The notes under the pieces were generated by a model. That model saw only the letters and a list, made by a program, of their open reading frames with translations, was not told the origin of the DNA and did not search any database. From the NCBI GenBank assembly GCA_045627045.1, contig JAZQMY010000002.1:1-27854 (forward strand): a DNA stretch of 27,854 nucleotides, read 5' to 3'. This DNA is from SIG351 sp045627045. GTDB lineage: Bacteria > Bacillota > Clostridia > HGM11327. Made by a program: the position numbers and the translations under genes. Positions 16,119-23,595 of this stretch are shown piece after piece; the stretch's first letter is position 1, and each line of letters starts with the position of its first letter.

Positions 16119-16715
16119 ATGCTTTCATATATCAGAGGCTTCTATCAGGGGATAGAGGATGATAAAATAATAATTGAAAATTCAGGACTCGGCTATGAAA
16201 TAACGGCTCCGACATCGGTTCTTGTGCATCTGCCTGAAAAAGGAGAAGAGCTGATGCTCTATGTGTTTGAAGTGATAAAAGAGGATTCACATGATCTGAT
16301 CGGTTTTACTGATAAGGAGCAGAAAAGACTCTTTATGAAGCTTCTTTCAATATCGGGAATGGGACCGAAGGGTGCCATAGCAATATTATCAGTGCTTTCT
16401 CCGAGGGAACTTGTGAAGGCAGTTGCGGAAAACGATTACAAATCCATTGCAAGAGCAAACGGTGTTGGTCCAAAAATGGCGCAGAAGGTTGTTATCGAGC
16501 TCAAGGGCAAGGTTGATAAGATGGCACTTGAAGAGATGAATTCAATGGATGCGGAATTACCTGTTGGCGACCCTGTTTACAATGAAGCACTTCAGGCGCT
16601 CATTGCGCTTGGATATCAGCAGAATGAGGCAAAGCAGGCACTCAAGGACATCGAGGCAAGCAATTCAAGAGAAATGATAAGAAAGGCTCTTTCAAAGCTC
16701 GGAAGCAGAATCTGA
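16119..16715 (+). CDS. ruvA: Holliday junction DNA-binding protein RuvA
   Basis: A 198-residue protein that forms the tetramer holding the four-way junction for the RuvB motor. The N-terminal OB fold has the typical MLSYIRGFYQGIEDDKIIIE opening. Two helix-hairpin-helix motifs follow: LLSISGMGPKGAIAILS (75-91) and ARANGVGPKMAQKVVIELK (111-129). The C-terminal RuvB-binding domain (about 153-198) includes EALQALIALGYQQNEAKQAL. AAGGAG lies 8 bases before the ATG. It pairs with ruvC upstream. The usual next gene, ruvB, is not here and must lie elsewhere. Confidence 0.96.
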   Translation: MLSYIRGFYQGIEDDKIIIENSGLGYEITAPTSVLVHLPEKGEELMLYVFEVIKEDSHDLIGFTDKEQKRLFMKLLSISGMGPKGAIAILSVLSPRELVKAVAENDYKSIARANGVGPKMAQKVVIELKGKVDKMALEEMNSMDAELPVGDPVYNEALQALIALGYQQNEAKQALKDIEASNSREMIRKALSKLGSRI

Positions 16716-16802
16716 TGAATACCTGCGGCGGGAAAACTGAAGCTACGAAAGAAAAAGGCTTTGATGAGCGATGATAAGGTTTTATAAACAGAGAGGTAAT
16801 AT

Positions 16803-17672
16803 ATGGAAAAAATCAAGAAATTATTCGGCGGAGTGAAGCTTACTTGGCCGAAGATAATCATTTATGCGATAGCTGCAGGAATTTTTACTGCTTTGGTATG
16901 CATAATTCCGCAGTTGAAGGACACTTCGCTGAATACAATAGCGGTGACATTTGAAGTATGGATACTGTTCGGCGTTATAATAATAATGAATTCAAAATCA
17001 AATCTGGATTCGGCATTGAAATGCTTTGTGTTCTTTCTGATAAGCCAGCCGCTGGTTTATTTATTGGAGGTGCCTTTCAGCTCACAAGGCTGGGGCTTGT
17101 TTCAGTATTATAAAAAATGGTTCATATGGACGGTTTTCTGCCTGCCCATGGGATTTATAGGATATTATATCAAAAAGGATAAATGGTGGGGATACCTGAT
17201 TCTGCTTCCTATGATTTTGCTCACGGCAAGCAGTTATAAAACATATTTGTCTCGTTTTATTTACTGCTATCCGTTCTATATACTGATAACTGTTTTCTGC
17301 GCAGCAGCAATGCTCATTTATCCCAATGCGTTATTCAATGACAAAAAGATAAGAATAGCAGGTACGGTGGTAAGTGCAGTGCTGATTATCGCATTGACTG
17401 TTGTAACGATCGTGAATCCGCTGAAATATCAGACACAGCTTTTAAGCACTGTTGACGGCGAGGATCTTACAGAGGAGTATCAGGTTTCACTGGCAGATGA
17501 GAAGTACGGCGATGTATCGGTTGAGTACATCGAATCAATAGACTCGTATATGGTTCAGGCTACTTTCAGGAAGAAGGGAAAAACCGAGCTGAAGATCACA
17601 AAGCCTGACGGAAAAACAAAAAATTATGATCTGGATATCGGGATGTTCACATATATGTTGAAAGAACAATAA
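16803..17672 (+). CDS. Uncharacterised multi-pass membrane protein, 289 aa
   Basis: I do not recognise a named family. Starting at ATG 16803 (GAGAGG ribosome binding site), the protein has a short basic N-terminus and about six to seven hydrophobic segments between residues 18 and 208. These include IIIYAIAAGIFTALVCII, VWILFGVIIIM and GTVVSAVLIIALTVVTIV. An extracytoplasmic-looking C-terminal tail of about 80 residues follows, rich in charged beta-like sequence (VSVEYIESIDSYMVQATFRKKGKTELKIT), resembling a small Ig- or lipocalin-like fold. It lies 87 bases after ruvA with no terminator between them, so read-through is possible, but no functional link to recombination is apparent. It is closed by a strong terminator. 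Confidence 0.8.
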   Translation: MEKIKKLFGGVKLTWPKIIIYAIAAGIFTALVCIIPQLKDTSLNTIAVTFEVWILFGVIIIMNSKSNLDSALKCFVFFLISQPLVYLLEVPFSSQGWGLFQYYKKWFIWTVFCLPMGFIGYYIKKDKWWGYLILLPMILLTASSYKTYLSRFIYCYPFYILITVFCAAAMLIYPNALFNDKKIRIAGTVVSAVLIIALTVVTIVNPLKYQTQLLSTVDGEDLTEEYQVSLADEKYGDVSVEYIESIDSYMVQATFRKKGKTELKITKPDGKTKNYDLDIGMFTYMLKEQ

Positions 17673-17694
17673 AATGCAATCGGAGTTTTGAAAA

Positions 17695-17742
17695 ACACGC
17701 CTGCAGGGAAAGAATATGAATCTTTTCGGCAGGCGTTTTATT
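17695..17742 (+). terminator. Terminator after the membrane protein gene
   Basis: ACGCCTGC (17697-17704) pairs with GCAGGCGT (17729-17736). The stem extends inward through GGAAAGA/TCTTTTC, and TTTTATT follows. Confidence 0.9.
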
Positions 17743-17805
17743 ATGTATGGGCAGAGGGCAGGAAACAGCAAGCAATATCAGAATTATTATCGTAAAGAGA
17801 ACGTC

Positions 17806-17838
17806 TTATCTCATTTTTACCTTGAAAAAACGAGATAA
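17806..17838. promoter_or_regulatory. Inverted repeat upstream of the pta promoter
   Basis: TTATCTCATTTTT (17806-17818) and AAAAACGAGATAA (17826-17838) match at 12 of 13 positions around a 7-base centre. It ends 45 bp before the pta -35. It may be an upstream regulator site or a weak terminator guarding the promoter; the bases after it are only modestly T-rich. Confidence 0.4.
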
Positions 17839-17883
17839 ACTTATATTTTGCGCAGAAAAATGCAGAATATAGGTATTTGCCTC

Positions 17884-17912
17884 TTGATTATTTCGGGCTT
17901 TGGGTGTAAAAT
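17884..17912 (+). promoter_or_regulatory. Promoter of pta-ackA
   Basis: TTGATT (17884-17889), 17 bp, TAAAAT (17907-17912). A leader of about 80 bases follows. The ribosome binding site is GAAAGGA, with rather long spacing to ATG 18001. Confidence 0.65.
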
Positions 17913-18000
17913 ATATAAGATAGATATCCTATGTCTGTTTTTAATAACGACAAAGAAAAATTATATATATTCACGAAAGGAATATTAAAGGTATAACACA

Positions 18001-18993
18001 ATGGGAGTTATTGATTCAATCAGATCAAGAGCAAAGCTTGACAAGAAGACTATCGTTCTTCCCGAAGGCTTTGACGAAAGAGTTGTAAAGGCAGCTGTTA
18101 TCGCACAGAAGGAAGGCTTCGCAAACACTGTTCTTCTCGGCAACAAGGAAGAGATCGAAAAGTTCGGAATTGACGTTTCCGGCGTTAAGATCGTTGATCC
18201 CAACAACTGCGAGAAGAGAGCTGAGTATGTTGCAAAGCTCGTAGAAATCAGAAAGAACAAGGGCATGACACCTGAAGAAGCAGAAAAGCTTCTCGACAAG
18301 CCGAACTACTTCGGTACAATGATGGTTAAGTGCGGTGATTGTGACGGTATGGTTTGCGGTGCAGTTTACAGCACAGCTGACGTTTGGAGACCTGTTCTTC
18401 AGATCATCAAGACACGTCCCGGCATCAAGATTGCTTCTTCCTGCTTCGTAATGGAAGTACCGGATTGTGAATTCGGTTCAAACGGCACATTCATTTTCTC
18501 TGACTGCGCACTCAACCCGAATCCTACAGCTGATGAGCTTTCGGAAATTGCTATTGCAGCAGCTGATTCTGCAAGAGTTCTCTGCCAGATGGAGCCTAAG
18601 ATCGCTATGCTTTCTTACTCAACACTCGGCAGCGGCAAGGGCCCGGACATCGACAAGGTAGTTGAAGCTACAAAGCTTGCAAAGGAAAAGGCTCCTGAGC
18701 TCGACCTCGACGGCGAACTCCAGGGCGACGCAGCACTCGTTGCTTCAGTTGCAGCAAAGAAGTGCCCTGATTCAAAGGTTGCAGGCAAGGCAAACGTTCT
18801 CGTATTCCCTGACCTTAACTGCGGAAACATTGCTTACAAGCTCGTTCAGCGTCTTGCAAAGGCTCAGGCTATCGGACCTATCAGCCAGGGTACAGCACTC
18901 CCTGTAAACGATCTCTCAAGAGGTTGCTCAGCAGAGGACGTTGCAAACGTTGTTGCTATTACAGCTATCCAGGCTCAGCAGATAAAAAAGTGA
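18001..18993 (+). CDS. pta: Phosphate acetyltransferase
   Basis: A 330-residue cytoplasmic enzyme that converts acetyl-CoA and phosphate to acetyl phosphate and CoA, the first step from NifJ-made acetyl-CoA to acetate. It is the short, single-domain clostridial form without the N-terminal regulatory domain of enteric Pta. Family marks are IVLPEGFDERVVKAA (19-33), the GSNGTFIFSDCALNPNP stretch (near 160-175) and LPVNDLSRGCSAEDV (300-314), with S306, R307 and D313 in the places of the known catalytic Ser/Arg/Asp. ackA follows after 20 bases, so the two form an operon. Codon use is as biased as in nifJ (AAG for Lys, CTC/CTT for Leu). Confidence 0.97.
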   Translation: MGVIDSIRSRAKLDKKTIVLPEGFDERVVKAAVIAQKEGFANTVLLGNKEEIEKFGIDVSGVKIVDPNNCEKRAEYVAKLVEIRKNKGMTPEEAEKLLDKPNYFGTMMVKCGDCDGMVCGAVYSTADVWRPVLQIIKTRPGIKIASSCFVMEVPDCEFGSNGTFIFSDCALNPNPTADELSEIAIAAADSARVLCQMEPKIAMLSYSTLGSGKGPDIDKVVEATKLAKEKAPELDLDGELQGDAALVASVAAKKCPDSKVAGKANVLVFPDLNCGNIAYKLVQRLAKAQAIGPISQGTALPVNDLSRGCSAEDVANVVAITAIQAQQIKK

Positions 18994-19013
18994 TCTGAAA
19001 GGAAACCATATAA

Positions 19014-20234
19014 ATGTTAATACTTATTATCAATTCAGGCAGCTCTTCTCTTAAATATCAGCTTTACAATACTGATACAGAGGAGATACTTGCAAAGGGC
19101 GTATGCGAGAGAATAGGCATTGACGGCAAGCTCACGCACAAGATTCCTGCAAAGAAATTTGCATCAGAAGAAGATGTACCTATGCCGACACATCTTGATG
19201 CCATGACATTCGTTATCGACAAGCTCACAAAGGGCGAAAACGCAGTTGTAAAGAGCCTTGACGATATCAATGCTATCGGCCACAGAGTACTCCACGGCGG
19301 TAGCAAGTTCTCTGAATCAGTTCTCGTTGACGATAAGGTTATCGAGGCTATCCGTGAGTGCATCCCGCTCGGACCTCTTCACAACCCGGCAAACCTCATG
19401 GGCATCGAAGCCTGCATGAACCTTATGCCGAACACTCCGAACGTTGCTGTATTTGATACTGCATTCCATGCAACAATGCCTGACTATGCTTATATGTACG
19501 GCGTTCCGTATCAGGATTATGTTGATTTCGGCATCAGAAAGTACGGCTTCCACGGCACATCACACAGATTCATCACAAAGCAGGCTCCCAAGTATCTCGG
19601 CAAGCCGGCTGAAGAGCTCAAGCTCATCACGTGCCATATCGGTAACGGCTCAAGCTGTGCCGCGGTTTATCATGGCAAGTGCATCGATACTACAATGGGT
19701 CTTACTCCTCTTGACGGTCTGCCGATGGGCACAAGAACAGGTTCAATCGATCCTGCCATTGTTCCGCTTCTCATGAAGAAGAGAAACCTCACTCCCGATC
19801 AGGTTGACACATACCTCAACAAGAAGTCAGGTATGCTCGGAATTTCAGGCGTAAGCTCTGACTTCAGAGATCTTACTGCAGCCATCAAGGAAGGCAATGA
19901 AAGAGCAAAGCTTGCTGTTGAAATGCTTTCATACAGCATCAAGCGCTATATCGGTGCATACACAGCCGCAATGAACGGCGTTGATGCAGTTATCTTTACA
20001 GCAGGCGTAGGAGAGAACATCTCTTACATGAGAGAATGGGCAGTTGACGGCCTTGATTATCTCGGCATCAAGCTTGATAAGGAAAAGAACAACGCTCTTG
20101 CAAGCTTTAAGGATATCAAGGAAGGCTTTATTTCAACGGATGATTCACCTGTTAAGGTTCTCGTTATCCCGACAAATGAAGAGCTTATGATTGCTACGGA
20201 TACAAAGGAAATCGTCGAGGCTCTCGGCAAGTAA
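19014..20234 (+). CDS. ackA: Acetate kinase
   Basis: A 406-residue cytoplasmic kinase that transfers the phosphate of acetyl phosphate to ADP, giving acetate and ATP. The residues of the well-studied archaeal enzyme fall at the same numbers: N7 (INSGSSS), R91 (GHRVLHGG), D148 (VFDTAFH), H180 (FHGTSH) and R241 (GTRTGSIDP). The metal-binding Glu is in PTNEE near 389. The HIGNGSS and GVGEN phosphate/adenosine motifs are present and the length is normal. It is the second gene of the operon with pta. AAAGGA precedes the ATG at slightly long spacing. A terminator follows. Confidence 0.98.
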   Translation: MLILIINSGSSSLKYQLYNTDTEEILAKGVCERIGIDGKLTHKIPAKKFASEEDVPMPTHLDAMTFVIDKLTKGENAVVKSLDDINAIGHRVLHGGSKFSESVLVDDKVIEAIRECIPLGPLHNPANLMGIEACMNLMPNTPNVAVFDTAFHATMPDYAYMYGVPYQDYVDFGIRKYGFHGTSHRFITKQAPKYLGKPAEELKLITCHIGNGSSCAAVYHGKCIDTTMGLTPLDGLPMGTRTGSIDPAIVPLLMKKRNLTPDQVDTYLNKKSGMLGISGVSSDFRDLTAAIKEGNERAKLAVEMLSYSIKRYIGAYTAAMNGVDAVIFTAGVGENISYMREWAVDGLDYLGIKLDKEKNNALASFKDIKEGFISTDDSPVKVLVIPTNEELMIATDTKEIVEALGK

Positions 20235-20250
20235 TTATTATCGGAAAAAG

Positions 20251-20290
20251 AATGCAGAGACCGTCATACGGCGGCGGCCTCTGCATTTTG
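20251..20290 (+). terminator. Terminator of pta-ackA
   Basis: AATGCAGAG (20251-20259) pairs perfectly with CTCTGCATT (20279-20287). The interior is G+C-rich and partly pairing, and a short T-run ends the hairpin. It lies between ackA and alr, so alr is probably read separately or by leakage. Confidence 0.85.
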
Positions 20291-20316
20291 AATCTGACCG
20301 AAAGGATCTATTTAAT

Positions 20317-21450
20317 ATGCGTTCTACAAAGCTTGTAGTCGATGTCAGAAAAATCACAAGCAATATCATTGAACTCAGGAAGAATCTCGCTCCGGACACA
20401 AAGGTAATGGCGATCGTGAAAGCAAATGCCTACGGTCACGGTGCGCTCGGAGTTGCTCTTAACGTGATAGAGAACGGAGAGGCAGACTGGCTGGGTGTGG
20501 CAACGCCTGAAGAGGGAAGATACCTCTTTGATAAGGGCGTTTATGCACCTGTACTCGTTCTCGGCCCTGCCAATGACGATGAGTACGAAATGTGCGTAAG
20601 AGATGGCTATGACGACCTCCGCCAGACTGTATTTGAAAAGAGACAGGTTCTTGAGCTGAATAATATTGCCAACAAATATGGCAAAAAGGTTTATGTACAT
20701 ATAAAGATAAATTCAGGAATGAACAGGATCGGTATTTCCGATAAGGAAGGATTCATTGAATTATTGGATACGTTCAGAACCTGCACAAACGTAATTCCCG
20801 AAGGAATTTTTACTCATTTTGCAACAGCGGATGAACCCGATATGACGGGCTCCGAAAAGCAGATGAAGAAATTTGAAGAAATGGTCGACATCGCTCAAAA
20901 GAGAGGTTTTTCATTCAAATACATTCATGCCTGCAATACTGCCGCCACGATGAGAGGCTTCTGCAATAAGTTCAATATGGTTCGGCTCGGAATAGGAATT
21001 TACGGCTACCATCCGTTTGATGATGAGGAGCTCAGAAAGGGCTGGAAATTAGAGCCTGCCGCAGAATTCATAACGAGAATATCGGCGATCAACGAGATCG
21101 ATGCAGGCGATGCGGTAAGCTACGGAGCAACGTTTGTTGCGGAAAAGAAAATGAGAATCGCAACTCTTCCTGTGGGCTATGCCGATGGATATAACAGATT
21201 ACTGAGCAATAAGGGTAAAGTAATAATAAACGGAAAGTATGCATCCATCATAGGCAAAATCTGTATGGACCAGATGATGGTGGATATAACGGATATACCT
21301 GATGCGGTGGAAGGCTCTGAAGCCGTTCTCATAGGCAAGAGAGGAGATGCCTCGATCACTGCGGAGGATCTTGCAAGAGATTGTCAGACGATATCGTATG
21401 AGATCCTGACATCTGTTGCGCAGAGAGTTGAGAGAGTATATATTTACTGA
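20317..21450 (+). CDS. alr: Alanine racemase
   Basis: A 377-residue PLP enzyme that interconverts L- and D-alanine for peptidoglycan synthesis, in the cytoplasm. The PLP lysine is K35 in AIVKANAYGHG. The catalytic tyrosine on the opposite face is Y269 in GDAVSYGATF. TLPVGYADGYNR (283-294) and KICMDQMMVD (314-323) are the usual C-terminal beta-domain motifs. ATG 20317 is preceded by GAAAGGA. The frame is open for 42 codons upstream, but that stretch overlaps the end of ackA and its terminator, so it is not coding. No separate promoter is obvious in the 27 bases between terminator and start, so leakage from pta-ackA may supply transcription. Confidence 0.96.
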   Translation: MRSTKLVVDVRKITSNIIELRKNLAPDTKVMAIVKANAYGHGALGVALNVIENGEADWLGVATPEEGRYLFDKGVYAPVLVLGPANDDEYEMCVRDGYDDLRQTVFEKRQVLELNNIANKYGKKVYVHIKINSGMNRIGISDKEGFIELLDTFRTCTNVIPEGIFTHFATADEPDMTGSEKQMKKFEEMVDIAQKRGFSFKYIHACNTAATMRGFCNKFNMVRLGIGIYGYHPFDDEELRKGWKLEPAAEFITRISAINEIDAGDAVSYGATFVAEKKMRIATLPVGYADGYNRLLSNKGKVIINGKYASIIGKICMDQMMVDITDIPDAVEGSEAVLIGKRGDASITAEDLARDCQTISYEILTSVAQRVERVYIY

Positions 21451-21460
21451 TAAAGCTTTG

Positions 21461-21494
21461 AAAAACGTGTCCGGTACAGTGCCGGGCACTTTTT
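21461..21494 (+). terminator. Terminator of alr
   Basis: GTGTCCGG (21467-21474) pairs with CCGGGCAC (21482-21489), with one G-U and a 7-base loop. T5 follows, mirrored by A5 before the stem. Confidence 0.9.
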
Positions 21495-21521
21495 GATAAA
21501 AATAAAATTCAGCTGAAACGT

Positions 21522-21550
21522 TTTACACTTTTTGTTTATCTTATTATAAC
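21522..21550 (+). promoter_or_regulatory. Promoter of the PIG-V-like gene
   Basis: TTTACA (21522-21527), 17 bp, TATAAC (21545-21550). It lies 27 bases before ATG 21578. Confidence 0.75.
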
Positions 21551-21577
21551 AAGTAAAACAACTGAAAGGATTGTATT

Positions 21578-22879
21578 ATGAATACAGAACTTGTGGTAGA
21601 AATCTATAAAATTATATGGTGCTTCATTTGGATACTTGCAATGGGCACGGCAATTGCTTTGTTTGCAAGAACTTTGATGCTTTCACACAGCGGAGATGAC
21701 GGCTCGGAGCTCATTGTGGGAAAATTCAGGCAGAGCAATGAAAAATTCGGTCTGATTCCCGAAAAGAGCGAGTGGAAGACTATCGCTTTTCTCGTGCTGA
21801 CATTTCTTCTTGCAAGAGCAGTGCAGGTTCTGGTGGCACTTCTTGTCAAGAAGAATTACTTCGGCGAAGCAATATCTTCTTTTTACGGAGAATTCACACG
21901 CTGGGATGCGAATCACTATGTAGGACTTGCCCGTTACGGTTATACGAACGAGGGCGACAGAGCGTTCCATATTGTTTTCTATCCTCTTTTCCCGTGGATA
22001 GTCAGAGCAATGTCATGGCTCGGAATTGATGCAGGCACGGCGGCTTATATTCAGCCTAACCTTTTCTTTGCATTGTCTGTGCCGCTGATGTATAAGCTTC
22101 TGAGAATTGATTTCTCAAAGAACGTATCTGTCAATGCGATACTTCTTATGATATTTAATCCTTTTGCGTTTTTCTTTTCATTCCCGTTCACGGAATCAAC
22201 ATTCCTTTTCCTTTCACTTCTTTTCTTCTTCCTTATCAGAAAAGAAAAATGGATCTGGGCAGGACTGTGCGGAATACTTGTGGCGCTTACAAAGAATTTC
22301 GGACTTATACTTGTTATTCCATACGGAGTGTGGCTTATAACGGTTTGCTGTAAGAGACATTATGGATTCAAGGGATTTCTCATCAGGGTGCTTCCTGTGC
22401 TTGGAATAGGAATAGGCTTCGGAATATATCTTTTGATAAATTATCTTGTCGACGGAAATCCGTTCCAGTTCATGATATTCCAGAAGGAGCACTGGTCAAA
22501 TGAGATTTCATGTATAATAAAAAATACAGGGAATCATTTAAGATATTTCCTGAATGAAAAATCAAATATAAATTGGAAAATATACCTCTGGCTCGGAGAT
22601 ATTTTGGCTATGACGTTTGCAATGATAGCTGTTTTCCTCAAGAGAAAGAAGATTCCGTTTGTTTATAATATTTATCTTCTTGCTTATATTTTCCTTATGA
22701 TGACGGTCAGCTGGCTCCTCAGCGGCCCGAGATATATGCTTGCATCATTCCCACTTTATATTCCTTATGCGGTGCTTATAAATGACAACAAATTTTTACG
22801 GTACGGTGTTATTGCGGTGGAGTTCGTTCTTGGCACAGTGGTGTTGACAAGCTATATTATGGGCGCATCAATTATGTGA
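21578..22879 (+). CDS. PIG-V/mannosyltransferase-like integral membrane protein
   Basis: A 433-residue multi-pass membrane protein of the PIG-V-like group (COG5542), a GT-C-fold glycosyltransferase type expected to use a lipid-linked sugar. After one N-terminal helix (about 10-32) and a cytoplasmic stretch come FTRWDANHYVGLARYGY (106-122) and FYPLFPW (134-140). These are the acidic first-loop and aromatic motifs shared by PIG-V relatives. About ten hydrophobic segments follow, to LSGPRYMLASFPLYIPYA near the C-terminus, again typical of the group. The start has AAGGA at 8 bases. No acceptor or pathway can be named: no other glycosylation genes are adjacent. I see no hairpin terminator after it. 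Confidence 0.82.
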   Translation: MNTELVVEIYKIIWCFIWILAMGTAIALFARTLMLSHSGDDGSELIVGKFRQSNEKFGLIPEKSEWKTIAFLVLTFLLARAVQVLVALLVKKNYFGEAISSFYGEFTRWDANHYVGLARYGYTNEGDRAFHIVFYPLFPWIVRAMSWLGIDAGTAAYIQPNLFFALSVPLMYKLLRIDFSKNVSVNAILLMIFNPFAFFFSFPFTESTFLFLSLLFFFLIRKEKWIWAGLCGILVALTKNFGLILVIPYGVWLITVCCKRHYGFKGFLIRVLPVLGIGIGFGIYLLINYLVDGNPFQFMIFQKEHWSNEISCIIKNTGNHLRYFLNEKSNINWKIYLWLGDILAMTFAMIAVFLKRKKIPFVYNIYLLAYIFLMMTVSWLLSGPRYMLASFPLYIPYAVLINDNKFLRYGVIAVEFVLGTVVLTSYIMGASIM

Positions 22880-22938
22880 TGCATTTGAATTGCAATAATT
22901 ATAGTTGAATGTGAACGAAAAAGCCGATGTTAATTCAG

Positions 22939-22972
22939 GTTGCTTGAAGCAACGGGAGATTTGCCTTATAAT
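22939..22972 (+). promoter_or_regulatory. Promoter of the XRE gene with a palindrome over the -35 box
   Basis: The -35 TTGAAG (22944-22949) and a perfect -10 TATAAT (22967-22972) are 17 bp apart. The -35 sits inside GTTGCTTGAAGCAAC (22939-22953), whose 7-bp arms are perfectly inverted about a single central G. A dimeric repressor on this site would block RNA polymerase. Autoregulation by the gene product is the simplest reading, but not proven. Confidence 0.7.
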
Positions 22973-23005
22973 GATAGCAGAAATCAAGAAAGGAGGTATC
23001 TCTCT

Positions 23006-23530
23006 ATGCTGAATGAAAACATAAAGACGCAAAGAAAAGCAAAAGGCCTTTCACAGGAGGAGCTTGCCGAAAGACTGAATGTTGTCAGACAGACTGTTTC
23101 AAAGTGGGAGCAGGGATTGTCTGTGCCTGATGCGGAGATGCTTATTTCAATCTCACAGTGCTTGGATACACCAGTGAGCACGCTGCTCGGAGAAAATATA
23201 GAGGAGCAGAAGTACAACGAGACAGAAATCCTGTCTGAAAAGCTTGAAGCGATAAACTTTCAGCTTGCCGGGATGAAAGAAGCAAGGCGGAAAAGACTGA
23301 ATATCTTTTTTATTTCTGCTTTTGCGGCGGTCATCCTGATCTGGACGGTAATTTTCCTTTGGGGAAGCCAATATCTTGAATGGGACTTTGGCGACCCTGA
23401 GGTGGCAGTTGCAGGCACGATACTTCATGCGTTTGAGTTCGTGTTTGTGAGAATTGCGCCGTTTCTTATGGCAGGCACGATTGTCGGCGCAGTGCTGACA
23501 AGAAAAAAGAGCAGGACATACGAGAAATAA
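23006..23530 (+). CDS. Membrane-anchored XRE-family transcription regulator
   Basis: A 174-residue protein. The start is ATG 23006, with a strong AGGAGG (22991-22996) 9 bases upstream. A longer frame from TTG 22940 would begin within the promoter palindrome and is rejected. Residues 1-60 form a Cro/C1-type helix-turn-helix (LSQEELAERLNVVRQTVSKWEQGLSVPDAEML), with the recognition helix around VVRQTVSKWE. A charged linker follows, then two hydrophobic segments (about 99-119 and 146-165) and a basic end (TRKKSRTYEK). Such HTH-plus-membrane proteins are common in Clostridia and often govern stress or transporter genes; the target is unknown. No dedicated partner gene lies next to it, and the nearest downstream genes are on the other strand. 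Confidence 0.88.
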   Translation: MLNENIKTQRKAKGLSQEELAERLNVVRQTVSKWEQGLSVPDAEMLISISQCLDTPVSTLLGENIEEQKYNETEILSEKLEAINFQLAGMKEARRKRLNIFFISAFAAVILIWTVIFLWGSQYLEWDFGDPEVAVAGTILHAFEFVFVRIAPFLMAGTIVGAVLTRKKSRTYEK

Positions 23531-23544
23531 AAAACAGTGAAAAG

Positions 23545-23594
23545 AAAAAGGCCTGTCGGTGAGAAGAAAATCTTCTTTCTGACAGGTTTATTTT
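23545..23594. terminator. Bidirectional terminator between the XRE gene and the beta-propeller genes
   Basis: CCTGTC (23552-23557) pairs with GACAGG (23581-23586), and inside it GAGAAGA pairs with TCTTCTT around AAA. TTTATTTTG follows on the plus strand. On the minus strand the hairpin is followed by CCTTTTTCTTTT. It serves two convergent units. Confidence 0.85.
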
Positions 23595-23595
23595 G

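Noticed and set aside
20191..20316. A 42-codon N-terminal extension of alanine racemase
   Set aside because: It overlaps the end of ackA and runs through its terminator. ATG 20317 has a ribosome binding site and gives the normal enzyme length.
22940..23005. A TTG start 22 codons upstream for the XRE regulator
   Set aside because: It lies inside the promoter palindrome, upstream of the -10 box. AGGAGG decides for ATG 23006.
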